From Volutella citrinella (taxonomy: Eukaryota; Ascomycota; Sordariomycetes; Hypocreales; Nectriaceae), in assembly GCA_034401135.1 (NCBI GenBank), contig JAWZSP010000003.1, forward strand, positions 2,728,001 to 2,792,000: a stretch of DNA of 64,000 bases, written 5' to 3'. Under the pieces are notes generated by a model, which saw nothing but the letters and a program-made list of their open reading frames with translations, was not told where the DNA came from and did not search any database. Below are positions 46,485 to 57,923 of this stretch, in pieces (positions within the stretch are counted from its first letter, which is position 1; each line of letters starts with the position of its first letter). Both the position numbers and the translations under genes were made by a program.

Positions 46485-48968
46485 CTACCCGCGCTCTAGG
46501 CGGCCCAAATCAGGGCTCGATTCAGCACGAGCATCGGCCTGCACCCATGGCCAGGTCCAGTGACCACCAGCACGGCTCAGTCGGCGGTGCTGCGGAGGAG
46601 CCATGGAGCGGTTGTCGGGAATAATGGCCTCGGTATCGCTGCTCGGGGCTGGGCTGCTACGCGAGGGCAGCAGCCGGGCGATACCGTTACCAATGGCCCT
46701 GACGAAGCGGGTGAAGGAGCGAGTCTGCAGGAGGGAGATGAGCAGCATGAATGGCACGCAGACCATGACAACCGTCACTGGGAAGCGCCAGTCGGTAGCC
46801 GGGATCTCAAAGGCCGTCATGCCAAAGACGGAGGTGACGAATGTCAGGGGAAGGAAGATCATGCTGATCATGGTCAGGATGCGGACGTTATCGCCCTGCT
46901 CGATGGCGCGCCGGCTCTCCTTGATTGAGCTGCCGCTGAAGAGTTGGTCTCGTAGGTTCTCGACCTCCTTGCGCGTGCGCTCGTTGCGCTTGAGCACCTC
47001 GCTGAGCTCATGGACAACCTTCTCAAGATCGCGGCGCAAGCCGGCCATGTGCTCCCGGTAGGCCGACGCGGCGGAAGCAGTGGTGCCGCCTCCGTCGGGG
47101 GAGCTGTTGCTGTCCTGGTAGGGCCACAGGACGGGGTGGGTGCCGTCCCAGAACTCCTCGGTGAAGGTGTCGTAGTACGCGGCCATCATGGCTTTGATAC
47201 CCGTGTTGACCACGGCGAGGGTGTTGTACGCCCAGAAGTAGCGCCGGATGTAAGTGAAGTCCTTGTCCTCAAACAAGAGCTTGTCGCGGACCTTGGGGTC
47301 AAACATGAACTCGGTCTGACGCTTGGGGTCAGCCAAATCCTGATGCATTGGTGGTGTAGAGCTCACGAAGGAAAGGGGGACTTACCGGAGGGGTGATGAG
47401 TTTAGTAATCCGCTCATGGAGGATCTGGTTCCTCTTGCCGGCGTCGCGATACTCTGCAATGAGAAGATCCAGGAACGCGTACGGCCCGTTGATAATGTGC
47501 TTTCGCTGAAACTCCTCTCCCCGAACGGTGTGCAGGTCGTCTGGGAAACTCTGCATGCACAGAAGGTTCCACGACCCAAACGTGTCGTAGAGGAAGCCTT
47601 CGCGCGAGCAGCCACGCCGGGGTCGCATGCGAACCGTCTTGGTGGGCTCGCCGCCCAGCGACAGAGCAACAACGGAGCCACACTCGGCAATGTCGATGTG
47701 GTCGCCGATCCGCTTGTCCGAGGGCCGCTTATCGAATCGCTGCCACGAAGCAGGCTCGAATCCGGGCTCGACGACGGTGTAGTACTTGAAGACGAAGAAG
47801 AAGGACCTCTGGCGGAGGCGGGAAGCAGCCGACAAGGGGGAGAGCGACGGCGAAGCCCCCACTGGATGGATGCCTGGGGATGATGAGGGCGCATAGGGGG
47901 AGCTTGACGAAGGAGGACCGGCACGCTCAAAGGCGCGGTGCATAAAGGCGTGGGTGCGGCCGCGGTTGGGTTCATCGGTCAGGAAGTGAGCGAGGAGCTC
48001 GACCATGTCGAAGTGAGGGGCCATGGTCACTTGAAGGGCGGCTAGGACCAAGGGCGAGGGTTCCTGGAGGATACTATGTGTGCGAAGGAATCATTAGCGG
48101 ATTAAGGGACGAGGTGAATGAGGAACTTGGCTACTGACGTGATGCGGCCAACTGACTTGGCCGAGGGGTTGACATCGCGGACAATGTCCCATATAGTTGA
48201 GGCGTCGACGACGTCGTCGCTGTCAAATGGCGCATCGCCAGAGTACTTGGGCTCAGGCTGGGTGTCGTCATCGTTGCTCAGCTTGGTTATGCAAGCGGAC
48301 TGGTCAACTTCATAGACCTCGAACGAGGAGTTGGTGTAGCCCTCGCGCTCATACACGGCAAAGTCACGAAAGGGGATCGCGAGGTCAATGTCAGCGCGGC
48401 GTTTGACGGCTTCGTCAAGCACTGCCGCCATTTCAGGAGCGAGTTCGCTGTCGCGGATGTGCGATAGGAGCGTGGCATCGTCGTAGCACACCGGGGCGAG
48501 GAGCTGCTGCGTGGGTGAGAGCCCGTCGTCCTCAATGTGCCGGATGCTGCTCGGCCGCGTCACAGAGGCGCCCGCAGCGGCACTGGGATCCAGCAGCGGA
48601 ATGTACGGGACGTCGTCATCGTGGATGAAGACAGCACCGCGGCTGGGAGACCCTGTCAAGGGGTTGACGGCCGGCGGGATGAAGGAGGGCCGCTCGTGCA
48701 CGGTATCAAACGTCGATGCCCGCGGGCGGCGAGTCCCGGCGTCGGAGCCAAAGCTCAACGTCGGCCCGCCCAAAGCAAGAGCGCGGAGGGGAGGCGTGAA
48801 GGGCTCGAGGCCGAGGCCGAGGCGAGGCTGGCTGTCTAGTGTGTCTCTGCGGCGAGGGGCGAGGCCATCCTGAAGGGAGCGTAGAGAGCGGATATACAGG
48901 TCGTGGTGACGGTCAGCCGTCCGGATGAGGTCGTCAAAGTGATGGTGAGTGGGAGGAGTTGTAGACAT
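46485..48968 (-). CDS. CorA-like membrane protein with a degenerate GMN motif
   Basis: Three exons, 48968-48139, 48073-47386 and 47339-46485, give 790 residues; introns are 64 and 45 nt. The N-terminal 270 residues are Ser/Pro/Asp-rich and probably cytosolic. The middle is a soluble domain with FFFVFKYYTVVEPGFEP and SFPDDLHTV. A coiled coil follows (YREHMAGLRRDLEKVVHELS, NERTRKEVENLRDQL). Two close transmembrane helices come next, ILTMISMIFLPLTFVTSVFG and VTVVMVCVPFMLLISLL, the CorA arrangement. The loop-entry motif is GMTAF, not the GMN of magnesium channels, so Mg2+ selectivity is doubtful. Fungal CorA-like proteins of this form are of unknown function. The start at 48968 (GACATGTCTACAACTC context) is preferred over an in-frame ATG at 49046. 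The tail is Arg/Ser-rich. Confidence 0.88.
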
Positions 48969-50866
48969 GTGGACTAAGTCGGCTAAGTGATGGCTTAACC
49001 ACTGGCTTGCCTGGGCTAGCAAAGAGTATATGACGGACAGGAGCACAGGGCGCGTGGTGCGTCCAAGGTCCAGCGTATCCAGATATATCCAGATACCTCA
49101 CAGATACGGTGTTGACTTGATGGTGAGTGACGATGTGCACATGCTTGTTGCCTAAGACTTGACTCTGTGGCAGCGGACGGGAGGGTGCCCTTTTCTACCT
49201 ATCCTCCATGCTGCAGGGCCCAAGCCTACCTCCAGGGCTCGGGCAACCTCCACCATCGTCGGGGGGTGCCGATGGTGTTTGGTCTCGGTGTTGGTGTGGT
49301 TGCCTTTTTGCGGCTGAGCTCGCTGTAACTTGGACAAGCCGGTTCGGTGAGCTCCCAAAGGCAAGCTTATCACTGGGCAGCAAAAGGCAGGGCCACGAAT
49401 GAGGAGTCGCAGGACGCACGCATGGAAGCTTTTAGCGCTGCTTCTAGCGCCGACCAGCTGTATCAAGCACACGTGGGGAGGGGGGACGGGGAGTTCCAGG
49501 GAGGCATGGCCTTGGGGAGAGATGCGAGGATGCGCAATGGCCGGCCCATGTGCGCATGCTTGCATCGGGCGATCCCTGCAGATCGCGAAATAAGCCTCAC
49601 TTCGAACGATGCAATTGCCAATGATGCTTTGGACAGGGCTGCAGCCAAGGCCACGAGGGTGTCGAGCGAGTGTCGCAGGGCAAGCAGCAGCAAGCTTTGG
49701 TGTCTGGAGGATCAATCCAAGCGAGGTTGGCGGAGGCGCAGCACTGCCGGGAAGCTTTCCGCTCGGCTCCCCGCGGCTGTGGCCGGGATATTGGGCGCCA
49801 ACTACGCACTCGGTCGTGAAGAAGGTAGGGCGGCTCTTGAGATGGGCAACTGATACGGTTGCGCGTGGAGAAGCTGAGCCCGCATCCATCCAGCAGTTCG
49901 GTTCATCGTGGTGGATGGATGGGCGAAAAGGCGGGGTTCTGCTGATTGAGTCACAGCTGGAGTACTTGCAATCCCATCATCGACCGCGTTGTAGAGGAAG
50001 CGAGCCTGCAGGAAACTGTCGGAAATTCATCAGGCACTTGCCATGTGGTCACAGGCAGACCCGATGGAGTAAACATGCAACAAGTAATTACATAGAGTCG
50101 CTACCGGGCAGTTGGCTCCTGCCTCCACAGCGGTCGATCGGAACAGGCATCTGGGGAATGCTGGGTACGTCATCGGGCATGTCTAAAAGGTCGCTCTGCA
50201 GCCGGGCGTTCAGCGTCGTGCTACTAGTGGAGGAGAGCAAGAACAGGAGGGACGCCCTAAAAAGCTGCCCTAGCCAGCGCTTGGCATGCTAATGTCGGGG
50301 AGAGGTCATGCTCCAACTCGGTCCCGGTTTGGGCAACGACCGTCGTCCAGGTTGTCCGAGTTTCGGATGCAGGGCTGTCTGTCCCCGGCACTAGGCACGG
50401 AAACACGTAGAGGCAAGCGCAAGCAAAGAGTGACGTGGATTGGAACAAGTTACCAATCTATATTAGTGGCAGCAACAGAGCTTGGTTGGTCGAACCCTCG
50501 ATTGCCCGTGCCAAGCAGCGAGAGATACTTGGATAGATGGGCGAAGAAGCCATCGGGGGGCGCCGCAACCTCCCGCTGCACTCGTCCCGTTGCCGTGTCC
50601 CGGTCCTGTCCACTCATCCATCCCTTCCGAGGTCGAGGATAATTACTTTACATGTGGTATTTGCTTGTCAAGGTAATATACGTCTGCCTTCGGCCAACTC
50701 CGCGGCCACCCCATGCCCACCTGATCATCCAGTCGTGTACTCATAACTCTATTAGCAAACACCAACTTCCAGGGTCCAACCAATTCCGTTATCAAAAATG
50801 CCGAAACGATTGCTTGGCTCAAGATAGGGCCACACACACCAACCCAACCCCTTGACTTGCCTGCAT
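48969..50866. other. 1.9 kb spacer, no supported gene
   Basis: Upstream of the CorA-like gene and downstream of ASF1. Overlapping frames at 49152-49889 and 49609-50292 on opposite strands have no domain or conserved composition. Confidence 0.5.
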
Positions 50867-50941
50867 CTAGGAAGCGACAGTGACGGGCTTGTTGGGCGTC
50901 GTCTTGTCTGCGCCATCGCCATCCACTTCCATAGCATCTTG

Positions 50942-50977
<36 letters not shown>

Positions 50978-51873
50978 CTCCTCTTCGAGCTCGTCTTCAC
51001 TCTCGTTTTCAATGTCAACACTTCCATCTTCCGACATCTCGTCCTCTTCCTGGCCGTTCTCGTTCTCGTTCTCAACGCCAACCATCTCCGAGTCTTCTCC
51101 TGGGGCAGGTTCGGTTTTTCCTTCGGCTTCAGCCTCAGCAGCCTCTTCTTCAGCTTCCTCGGCGCCGTAGTTTTCATCATCGGGGGCCGCGTCGGCTTCA
51201 GGCTGATCGGGAGGGAATTCGGCAGGGGCGGATGCCTCAGAGTCCCTAGGAGGAGCAGTTAGCAACAGGTACCGATACAGGCAGGCACCTTTCACGTACC
51301 ACTTAATGGCGAACCGTGTCACACGGGGCTTCTCGGCCAAAACGTTGCGACGCACACGGTCAATGATGGGCTTGGAGGGAGGGTCGGCGGCGAGCTCCGC
51401 AGAATCGTACTCATTGTTTACGTAGTAGCCGACGCGGACGAATTCCCGCCCATCGTAGGCGCACGTCAGCAGAATGACAGTCACTCCGAGGATGTCATTG
51501 TCGGGAATGCGCGAGGTGTTGGGAGGGTCGGCCTCGAAGACGAACTTGTTGACGCCGACGGGGATGGGTCCCACAAGAAGAGAGTCGAGTTCCTGGTCGT
51601 ATTGATCACTATCGGGCTTGTCAGAACGGCGGTGTAGGCATGGGCAACAGAGAGCAAGGGCTCACGAGGTGGCGGAGCCAACATAAGTCAACTTCCATTC
51701 CAGATCTATGGCTGCGCATCAGCTTCCGAGCCGTTTGTTTGCTGGCAGGACAAAAAGGACAAACCTTTCTCCAGGTTTTCGAGACACTCAAAAGTTATTT
51801 CAAACTCGTACTTGTCCCCAAAACTGGCGGGGTTGTTCATCACCTTGACCCCCAGAAGCGACACGACCGACAT
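50867..51873 (-). CDS. asf1: Histone chaperone Asf1
   Basis: Four exons: 51873-51765, 51705-51666, 51608-51300 and 51245-50867, giving 278 residues. Introns are 59, 56 and 54 nt. Asf1 binds the H3-H4 dimer and hands it to CAF-1 or HIR during nucleosome assembly in the nucleus. The N-terminal immunoglobulin-like core (about residues 1-154) is complete: [85 protein letters not shown] and RVTRFAIKW. Splice junctions fall inside EKDLEW, ATSSDQ and KWDSEA, each restoring family sequence. The C-terminal 120 residues are an acidic tail rich in Glu, Asp, Gly and Asn, including a [11 protein letters not shown] run, longer than the folded core requires but typical of fungal Asf1. It is divergent from RNA14. 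Confidence 0.96.
50941..50976. repeat. (CCCTCA)n hexanucleotide repeat in ASF1
   Basis: About six near-perfect CCCTCA units on the top strand. On the coding strand they are TGAGGG units, read as the Glu-Gly repeat of the Asf1 acidic tail. It resembles a telomere-like hexamer only by chance of reading frame. Confidence 0.9.
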
Positions 51874-53064
51874 CTTGGCGAGAGGTTACAAGGTCGAAAA
51901 AGTGGGTGCGTTGGTATATTCGAAGCAGCTGTCGGCGCGATGTTGATGCAATCGACAGCTTTCAACGGTCAGGATGACGGATGGTGGCAACTGGTTTTAG
52001 TGTGAAACCGCAACCAGTGGCTTGGGCCTTGGAGGCTTGCTTGTGCGCGAATGTTGATGCGGGAGGAAGATTCGTGGAGTGAGGATGGGATTGCGCGAGG
52101 GCGGAGAAAGGTAAACAGTTTGCGTATGGCAAGTGAAAAGAAGGCTGGAGGCGGACCAAGCGTATCGCAATGTGATGGACCGGCAAGAGCGAAGCACTGT
52201 GGGCGTGGGCGGACGCGCTTGTGGCCGACCGCGTTGAGTGGTTGTACTGGGCTGTGGACGCGCGAAGAAAGCCCAGCAGGGGTCCTCCGATACCTTTAGC
52301 GTTGTGTACAATGGACGCTTAGAGCGGCCAGACAACCAGTCCAGAGGGGGCTGGTAGGTGGGTTTCAAGAAGTTGTCGTGATTCGTGAACGACTGGATGA
52401 TGGCTCTGTAGTAGTGGATACCTAATTTGAAGTGCCGCATGCGAATGTCCTAGTACCTTGTACTGGAGTTCAGGCGCGCCCTGCAGCTCTGGGCCTGTCT
52501 CCAGGATGGTGTATCACGTGAGATTTTGCCAGCTTGCTCTGGCCAATTTCCTTTGTCGTTTCTTGACTCACCGCCCTGCTTGCGCTAAGCCGCCTTCGGC
52601 TTTCTGCCATCCAGCCTTGGACAGACAGCTTTCTTTGCTTGAGCTTGGAATTTTGCAAGTTGCGACGTGGGGAGAGTTTCCATTGACAACGACGACTCCC
52701 TGGCCCGACCTGATCTAACACGAAAGCGCCTGCATATCTGCGTCGTATATTTTTGCCTATTTACTTTTCCGATACCCTTGAGCGTCATACTGGGCTTATT
52801 GGACCAGCCCGACGAGTTGCGGCGCCCGCGACTGGCCTTCGCCAGCACCATCCTGCAGTATTTTTCAGGAGAGTGAAGCGGTTCAATCGACTGATCCACG
52901 CCGCAGCGACTCGGCCTTAGGAACCACTGCGAACGGCTGCCCCTACGTACTGTTCATTTTGCGATCGAGTCCCGCGCCGCAGCTTCCACACAGCACCCGC
53001 CTAATAGCCGAAAGCTCGAGCCGACCCTCCAACCGATACCATACGCCATCTGGCGTTCTTCGAT
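51874..53064. other. Divergent promoter region, ASF1 and RNA14
   Basis: About 1.2 kb between two divergent starts. It contains CCTAGTACCTTGTACTGG at 52448-52465, another GTAC-rich element. No gene. Confidence 0.55.
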
Positions 53065-56000
53065 ATGGCCTCTGAAGGTGCTCCATGGGGGGAAGAGGGT
53101 GTTGAGGTCGCTCAGGGTGCTCAAGCTCAACATAGCGACGAACAAGTTGATAACTCTGCCCAAGGCTCTCTCTCAGGTGATGCAGTCGATAATGGTACAG
53201 AGGAAGATGGAGCGGAGTATGACCCAGAGTCTGTCACTCTCGGAACACCTATTCCAGTCCCTGAAAAAAACCCGTCCACGGCGCCTTCGCAGCGTCAGCC
53301 ATCCAAGCCCAAAATGTCTGGGGGCTTCATAGTTGAAGCGTCTGACGACGAAGACGATGCGCCGGCGGATGATGGCCCTCCGCCCTCTATTGCACCAACC
53401 CAGAGTATTGCCGCTCCCACAATCGCTCCCACTGAGGTGGCTCCCCCGAGTGCTGCTGCCCCTATGCCTCCTGTTCCTTCCCATGTGACTCCATTTGCCG
53501 GCCTCGATCCGGTGACCCTTCTCGAGGCTCGTGTGAAGGAGGATCCTCGTGGTGACATGGATGCTTGGCTTAACTTGATCGCCGACCACAGACGCTCAAA
53601 CCGTCTTGATGATGCCCGAAAGGCTTACGAAAGGTTCTTGGACGTTTTCCCCCAGGCTGTAAGTGCACATTCAAATGCCGTTTTGCTCCCAAAACTTGCT
53701 AACCCCCGCCGAGGCCGATATGTGGGTGGAATGGATCGAGCTGGAGCTTGGCATCGACAATTTTGTCGGCGCTGAAACTCTTTTTGGAAGATGCTTAATG
53801 ACGGTCCCGAACGTGAAACTCTGGACAGTCTATCTCAACTATATCAGGAGGCGAAACGATCTGAACAATGATGCATCCGGCCAGTCTAGACAGACGATCA
53901 CGCAGTCATACGAATTTGTGATCAACAATATCGGCGTGGATCGGGATTCTGGTAACATATGGCAAGACTATGTGCAGTTCGTCAAGAATGGCCCGGGCCA
54001 GATTGGCGGTACTGGCTGGCAGGACCAGCAAAAGATGGATCAGCTCCGCAAGGTCTATCAGCGCGCTATTACAATCCCCATGTTGAGCGTCAACAATCTT
54101 TGGAAGGAGTACGACCAGTTTGAGATGGGCCTCAACAAAATGACGGTGAGTTGTCTGCGCTTTGCTTTTTACATATTTTTTGGTTGCTAATTGTCATTAT
54201 CTAGGGTCGCAAGTTCATCCAGGAACGCTCCCCGAGCTACATGTCAGCGAAGAGCGCCAACATCGCCCTTGACAATATGACGCGCCATTTGAAACGGACA
54301 AACCTGCCCCGGCTGCCCCCAGCTCATGGGTTCGACGGTGACCAGGAGTTTCAAGAACAAGTTGACCTCTGGAAGAAGTGGATTGCTTGGGAGAAAGAGG
54401 ACCCGCTCGTCTTAAAGGAGGAGGAACCAACCGCTTTCAACCAGCGTGTCCTATACTGCTTCAAGCAAGCACTGATGGCGCTGCGATTTTGGCCTGAGAT
54501 CTGGGTGGATGCGGCCCAATGGTGCTTCCAGAACGATGTTCGAGAAAACGACAAGGAGATGGGGACCGAGTTTCTCCTTCAGGGAATTCGCGCCAATCCC
54601 GAAAGCGTCCTGCTTGCCTTGAAGCATGCAGACCAGATCGAAGCCAACTACCCCTCCAAGGACGGCGACAACTCGGAGTATGCTAAAGCGGTTCAGAAGC
54701 CTTTTGATGATGTTCTCAAGACCCTGTACGCACTCGGCGACAAGGCCAAGCAGCGTGAAACTCTCGAAGTCACCACACTGAAACAAACGGCCGCTCAGGA
54801 TCCTGTCCGCACATCCATTGAAGATAACGAGGACCAAGATTCTGACAAAGCACAACCATCACCTAGCGAAGGCCGTATCGCCGCCATTCAAAAAGTTTAT
54901 GCTACCGAAGCGAAGCTACTTTCGCGAACTCTTTCATATGTCTGGATTGCATTGGCTCGTGCTATGCGCCGGATTCAGGGCAAAGGCAGTCAGACTGAGG
55001 GCGGATTCCGAAAGGTCTTCACAGACGCCCGTAAGGCTGGTCGATTGACAAGCGATGTGTACGTCGCTGTGGCCTTGCTTGAGCATGTTGTGTACAAGGA
55101 ATCCAATGTGGCCGACAAAATCTTCGAGCGCGGCATCAAGCTCTTCCCAACGGATGAAAACTTCATTATAGAGTACTTGAAGTATCTCCATTCGAGGAAT
55201 GACACGACGAGTAAGTTTCTCGCCTATAACCCCAACACGTTCTGACCAGATGTACAGACGCGAGAGTGGTCTTCGAGAAGTGTGTCGAAAACCTGCTCAA
55301 GAAACCCGAAACCACCCACAAGGCCAAGCTACTCTATGTCTACTTCCACAAGTACGAATCTCACTACGGAGAACTTTCACAGATCTCCAAGCTCGAAGAC
55401 AGAATGAGCGAGCTCTTCCCCGATGACCCGAGATTGAATCACTTCATCTCTCGATACTCTACCGACAATTTCGATCCAATGGCAGCACCCATTATCATTT
55501 CCAAAGCCGTCCAAATGCGGCCCAAGCAACTAGTAGCCGTCATTGAGCAGTCCGCATCGGCACGAAACAGTCCAATGCCCATGAGGCAGGAGCAGAGCCC
55601 TCGTATTCAGTATCTTCGAACCACGGCTTCGCCAAAGCGGCCACTTGGGGCTGATGACGAAGAGTTGAACCCCCCGAAGAGGCTGGCTAGAGGTGTATCG
55701 CCTTTGAAGGGGGCCGCAGGCCGTCGCCTCGACCAGCAGCGCCGCAACCAAGCTTCAGCACTGCACAGGGACATCACCTTCCTGCTGAACATTCTGCCCC
55801 CAGCCCACAGCTTTGATGCAACCCGCCTCAGCCCCACGGGCATGGTGTCCCTGCTTCGGGACACCAACCTCCAGGACACAGGCAACCTCAAGACGGCCGG
55901 CGGCGGGCAATCACGATATGGTAACCCGAGCCATGCTCGACAATCCTCGGGCGAGTATGGGAACCGGCCCATCAGCCCATACGGAAGGGTCTCGTCGGCA

Positions 56001-56162
56001 TCTGGCGGTTATAGGAACTCACCACTGCGCGCCGAGAGTGGGGGATACCCTACTAACCCCTATCCTCCGCCAGATTCAGCTGCTGCAGCCTCCTCTTGGC
56101 CACAGGTGCCAGGCAACTTCGGCACCCAGCCGCCAAATCAATTTTCAGGCTATCGGTACTAA
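53065..56162 (+). CDS. rna14: mRNA 3'-end-processing protein Rna14 (CstF-77 homologue, HAT repeats)
   Basis: Four exons: 53065-53658, 53714-54145, 54205-55210 and 55258-56162, giving 978 residues. Introns are 55, 59 and 47 nt. Rna14 is the HAT-repeat scaffold of cleavage factor IA. It pairs with Rna15 and Pcf11 in nuclear cleavage and polyadenylation. An acidic, Pro-rich N-terminal extension of about 150 residues precedes the HAT repeats (DMDAWLNLIADHRRS, AEADMWVEWIELELG, WTVYLNYIRRRNDL, WKEYDQFEMGLNKM, LWKKWIAWEKEDPL, YVWIALARAMRRIQ, NFIIEYLKYLHSRND). The C-terminal region has the conserved DITFLLNILPPAHSFDATRLSP segment, which is the monkeytail region that binds Rna15. A Gly/Ser/Pro/Tyr-rich tail ends FSGYRY. 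The first intron ends in an unusual CCGAG acceptor, but joining QA to ADMWVEW there fits the family. The start follows TTCGATATGGCC. Confidence 0.95.
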
Positions 56163-57179
56163 GCGAATGTGATGTCGAATGTGATGTGGGATCCACTTGA
56201 TACGGGGAGGATTTGAGTGTGTTATTTCTGAACAGGTTCCTGGCCACTTGAGCACGCCAAGGAAAATGCAGCAGATCCGCTAGAGGGTTAGCTTCTTGCT
56301 TTTGTCTCGCATGGTATGGCGTTTGGGGGGCAGCGGTGGCGGCCGCGGCAAAGGAGACGACCAAGGTAAAACAGAGCAATTTGGAACTGTCGGGCTGGGT
56401 ATCAGCCGGTGGTTTGGCAGGATATGGGTCATGATTCCTCTAGCCGTAGAATACGCGAAATCCAATAGGTCGTGGCGCTAGGCCATCAGCCAGTTTTGCA
56501 AGCTTCTCTGTTTGCTTGCCAGTTGTCAAACATGGTAACTGAGAAGTACCAGTCGTAGTAGTATGGCTTGAGGCGTGTGTCATGCAATCTCCCCCCGGGC
56601 CGCTTCCGCCGCCCACCTATCGTTATCAGCCTTGGCTTCTTATTCCGTTAGTTTGTCGCTACGAGGTAGTTATACACAAGGCATCATTTCACGCTCAACT
56701 GTCCCATCATGCTTATAATTGATACATACTGGTTAGTACCTTGACACAGGGCGGCTGCCGGAGCGAGACCCCATCAATACATACTTACTCCTAGCAATCA
56801 TGAGTGAAGGGACGGCAGAGCCCCCCCTGGTTGGATGGTAGTACGCGCCGCAGTGTTGCAAACGCCACCTCCGGAGCCGCGCAGCTTGCCAGCCGTCCCC
56901 GATGGAAGCATCTACGGATGCCTACCTTACCTGCGTCTTGTTTCATAGTGGGCAATCAATTAAAAGTATCCCGTAGACGCTAGGAGATGTCCCCAACACG
57001 CATGCCCCTGCGCACAGAGCAGCACGCAGAAAGCAGATGTCCATTTGCCAATCAGCGAGTGCTTGGCGGCCGTTTCTCCTCGAGCTGGCAGCCGGCAAAC
57101 ATAGTTGCGGTAGCCTATCACGTAAGCTCGCCATGCATTGTGATGCTTCATGTATCTGTTGACAGCCGCTGGCAGCGGC

Positions 57180-57345
57180 GTGCCACCTGGCAGCCTTCCT
57201 TCCTCTCCCTCTCGGCTTAAAACCCCCCCTCCCCCCTTCCTCTCGTTCCTCGTTCCTCTCTCTTCTTTCCTCAATCAACCTTCATCTCTCTCTTCCCCTC
57301 TTCACCGCTACACTTTTCACAAAATCACATTTGAAGCGGGATCTG
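57180..57345 (+). promoter_or_regulatory. Pyrimidine-rich promoter or leader tract of the Argonaute gene
   Basis: A TTAAAA-like box near 57217 is followed by about 120 nt of nearly pure C/T, then CACTTTTCACAAAATCAC. In filamentous fungi, C/T-rich tracts commonly precede transcription starts. The assignment is inference. Confidence 0.4.
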
Positions 57346-57763
57346 CTCCCTCCTTCTTCGTATCCTTCTTCTAGTACACATCGGCATCTACCACGGCATC
57401 GTGCCGCGCCTTCAAATCAAGAGACCGGTATCTGTTGCCAAGGTGAGCATTCCCACTTGTGCGTGAATCACAGCAACCAACCAAGGCCGTACTTATTTCG
57501 AGCCTTCTCCTTCCCTCTTCGTCCTCCACTCCTCTCCCTCACATCCACACTTCCATCCCCCGCACCCCTCCACACAAGCTCCTCTCTTCTCTGCCGCAAG
57601 TCCCTGCTCCAATACAATCACTTGAACAAACCCGGCTCCCGAAGCCCTGGTTCAGGCCTCCCCTCCACTTGTCATTTTCCCAGCTTGCGGATACCCTCTG
57701 ACGCCAAACAAGCATCTGGACAGCTGTCTCGGACACTCCCCAGAAACTTGTCCTCGCCGTAAG

Positions 57764-57907
57764 GTATGTGATCTTCCTTGTTTATTCCCATCGTCTTTGT
57801 GGTGCTCCAGGTCGGTTCGACTAGCACCAGGGATATCAGCGTTTCCCTTCTCGCCTTTGCAGCCTAGTGGTTTGTCGACTCCGAGTAAGAATGCTGACCA
57901 GATATAG
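57764..57907 (+). other. Probable 5' UTR intron of the Argonaute gene
   Basis: Donor AAG|GTATGTG at 57764, branch-like GCTGAC just upstream of 57900, and acceptor ATATAG ending at 57907, 16 nt before the ATG. Splicing would also remove the upstream in-frame ATG at 57891. Transcript data would be needed to confirm it. Confidence 0.45.
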
Positions 57908-57923
57908 AAAGGACATTGCCAAA

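Larger units (their letters stand above)
56163..57923. other. Spacer and spliced leader region of the Argonaute gene
   Basis: About 1.76 kb. From 57180 to 57345 it is strongly C/T-rich on the top strand. A leader intron is likely (57764-57907). No other gene. Confidence 0.5.

Noticed and set aside
49152..50292. 245-codon minus and 227-codon plus frames on opposite strands
   Set aside because: Neither has recognisable motifs and they overlap each other antisense.
50941..50976. Telomere-like CCCTCA repeat
   Set aside because: It is not CCCTAA, is only about six units, and is coding sequence for the Asf1 Glu-Gly tail.
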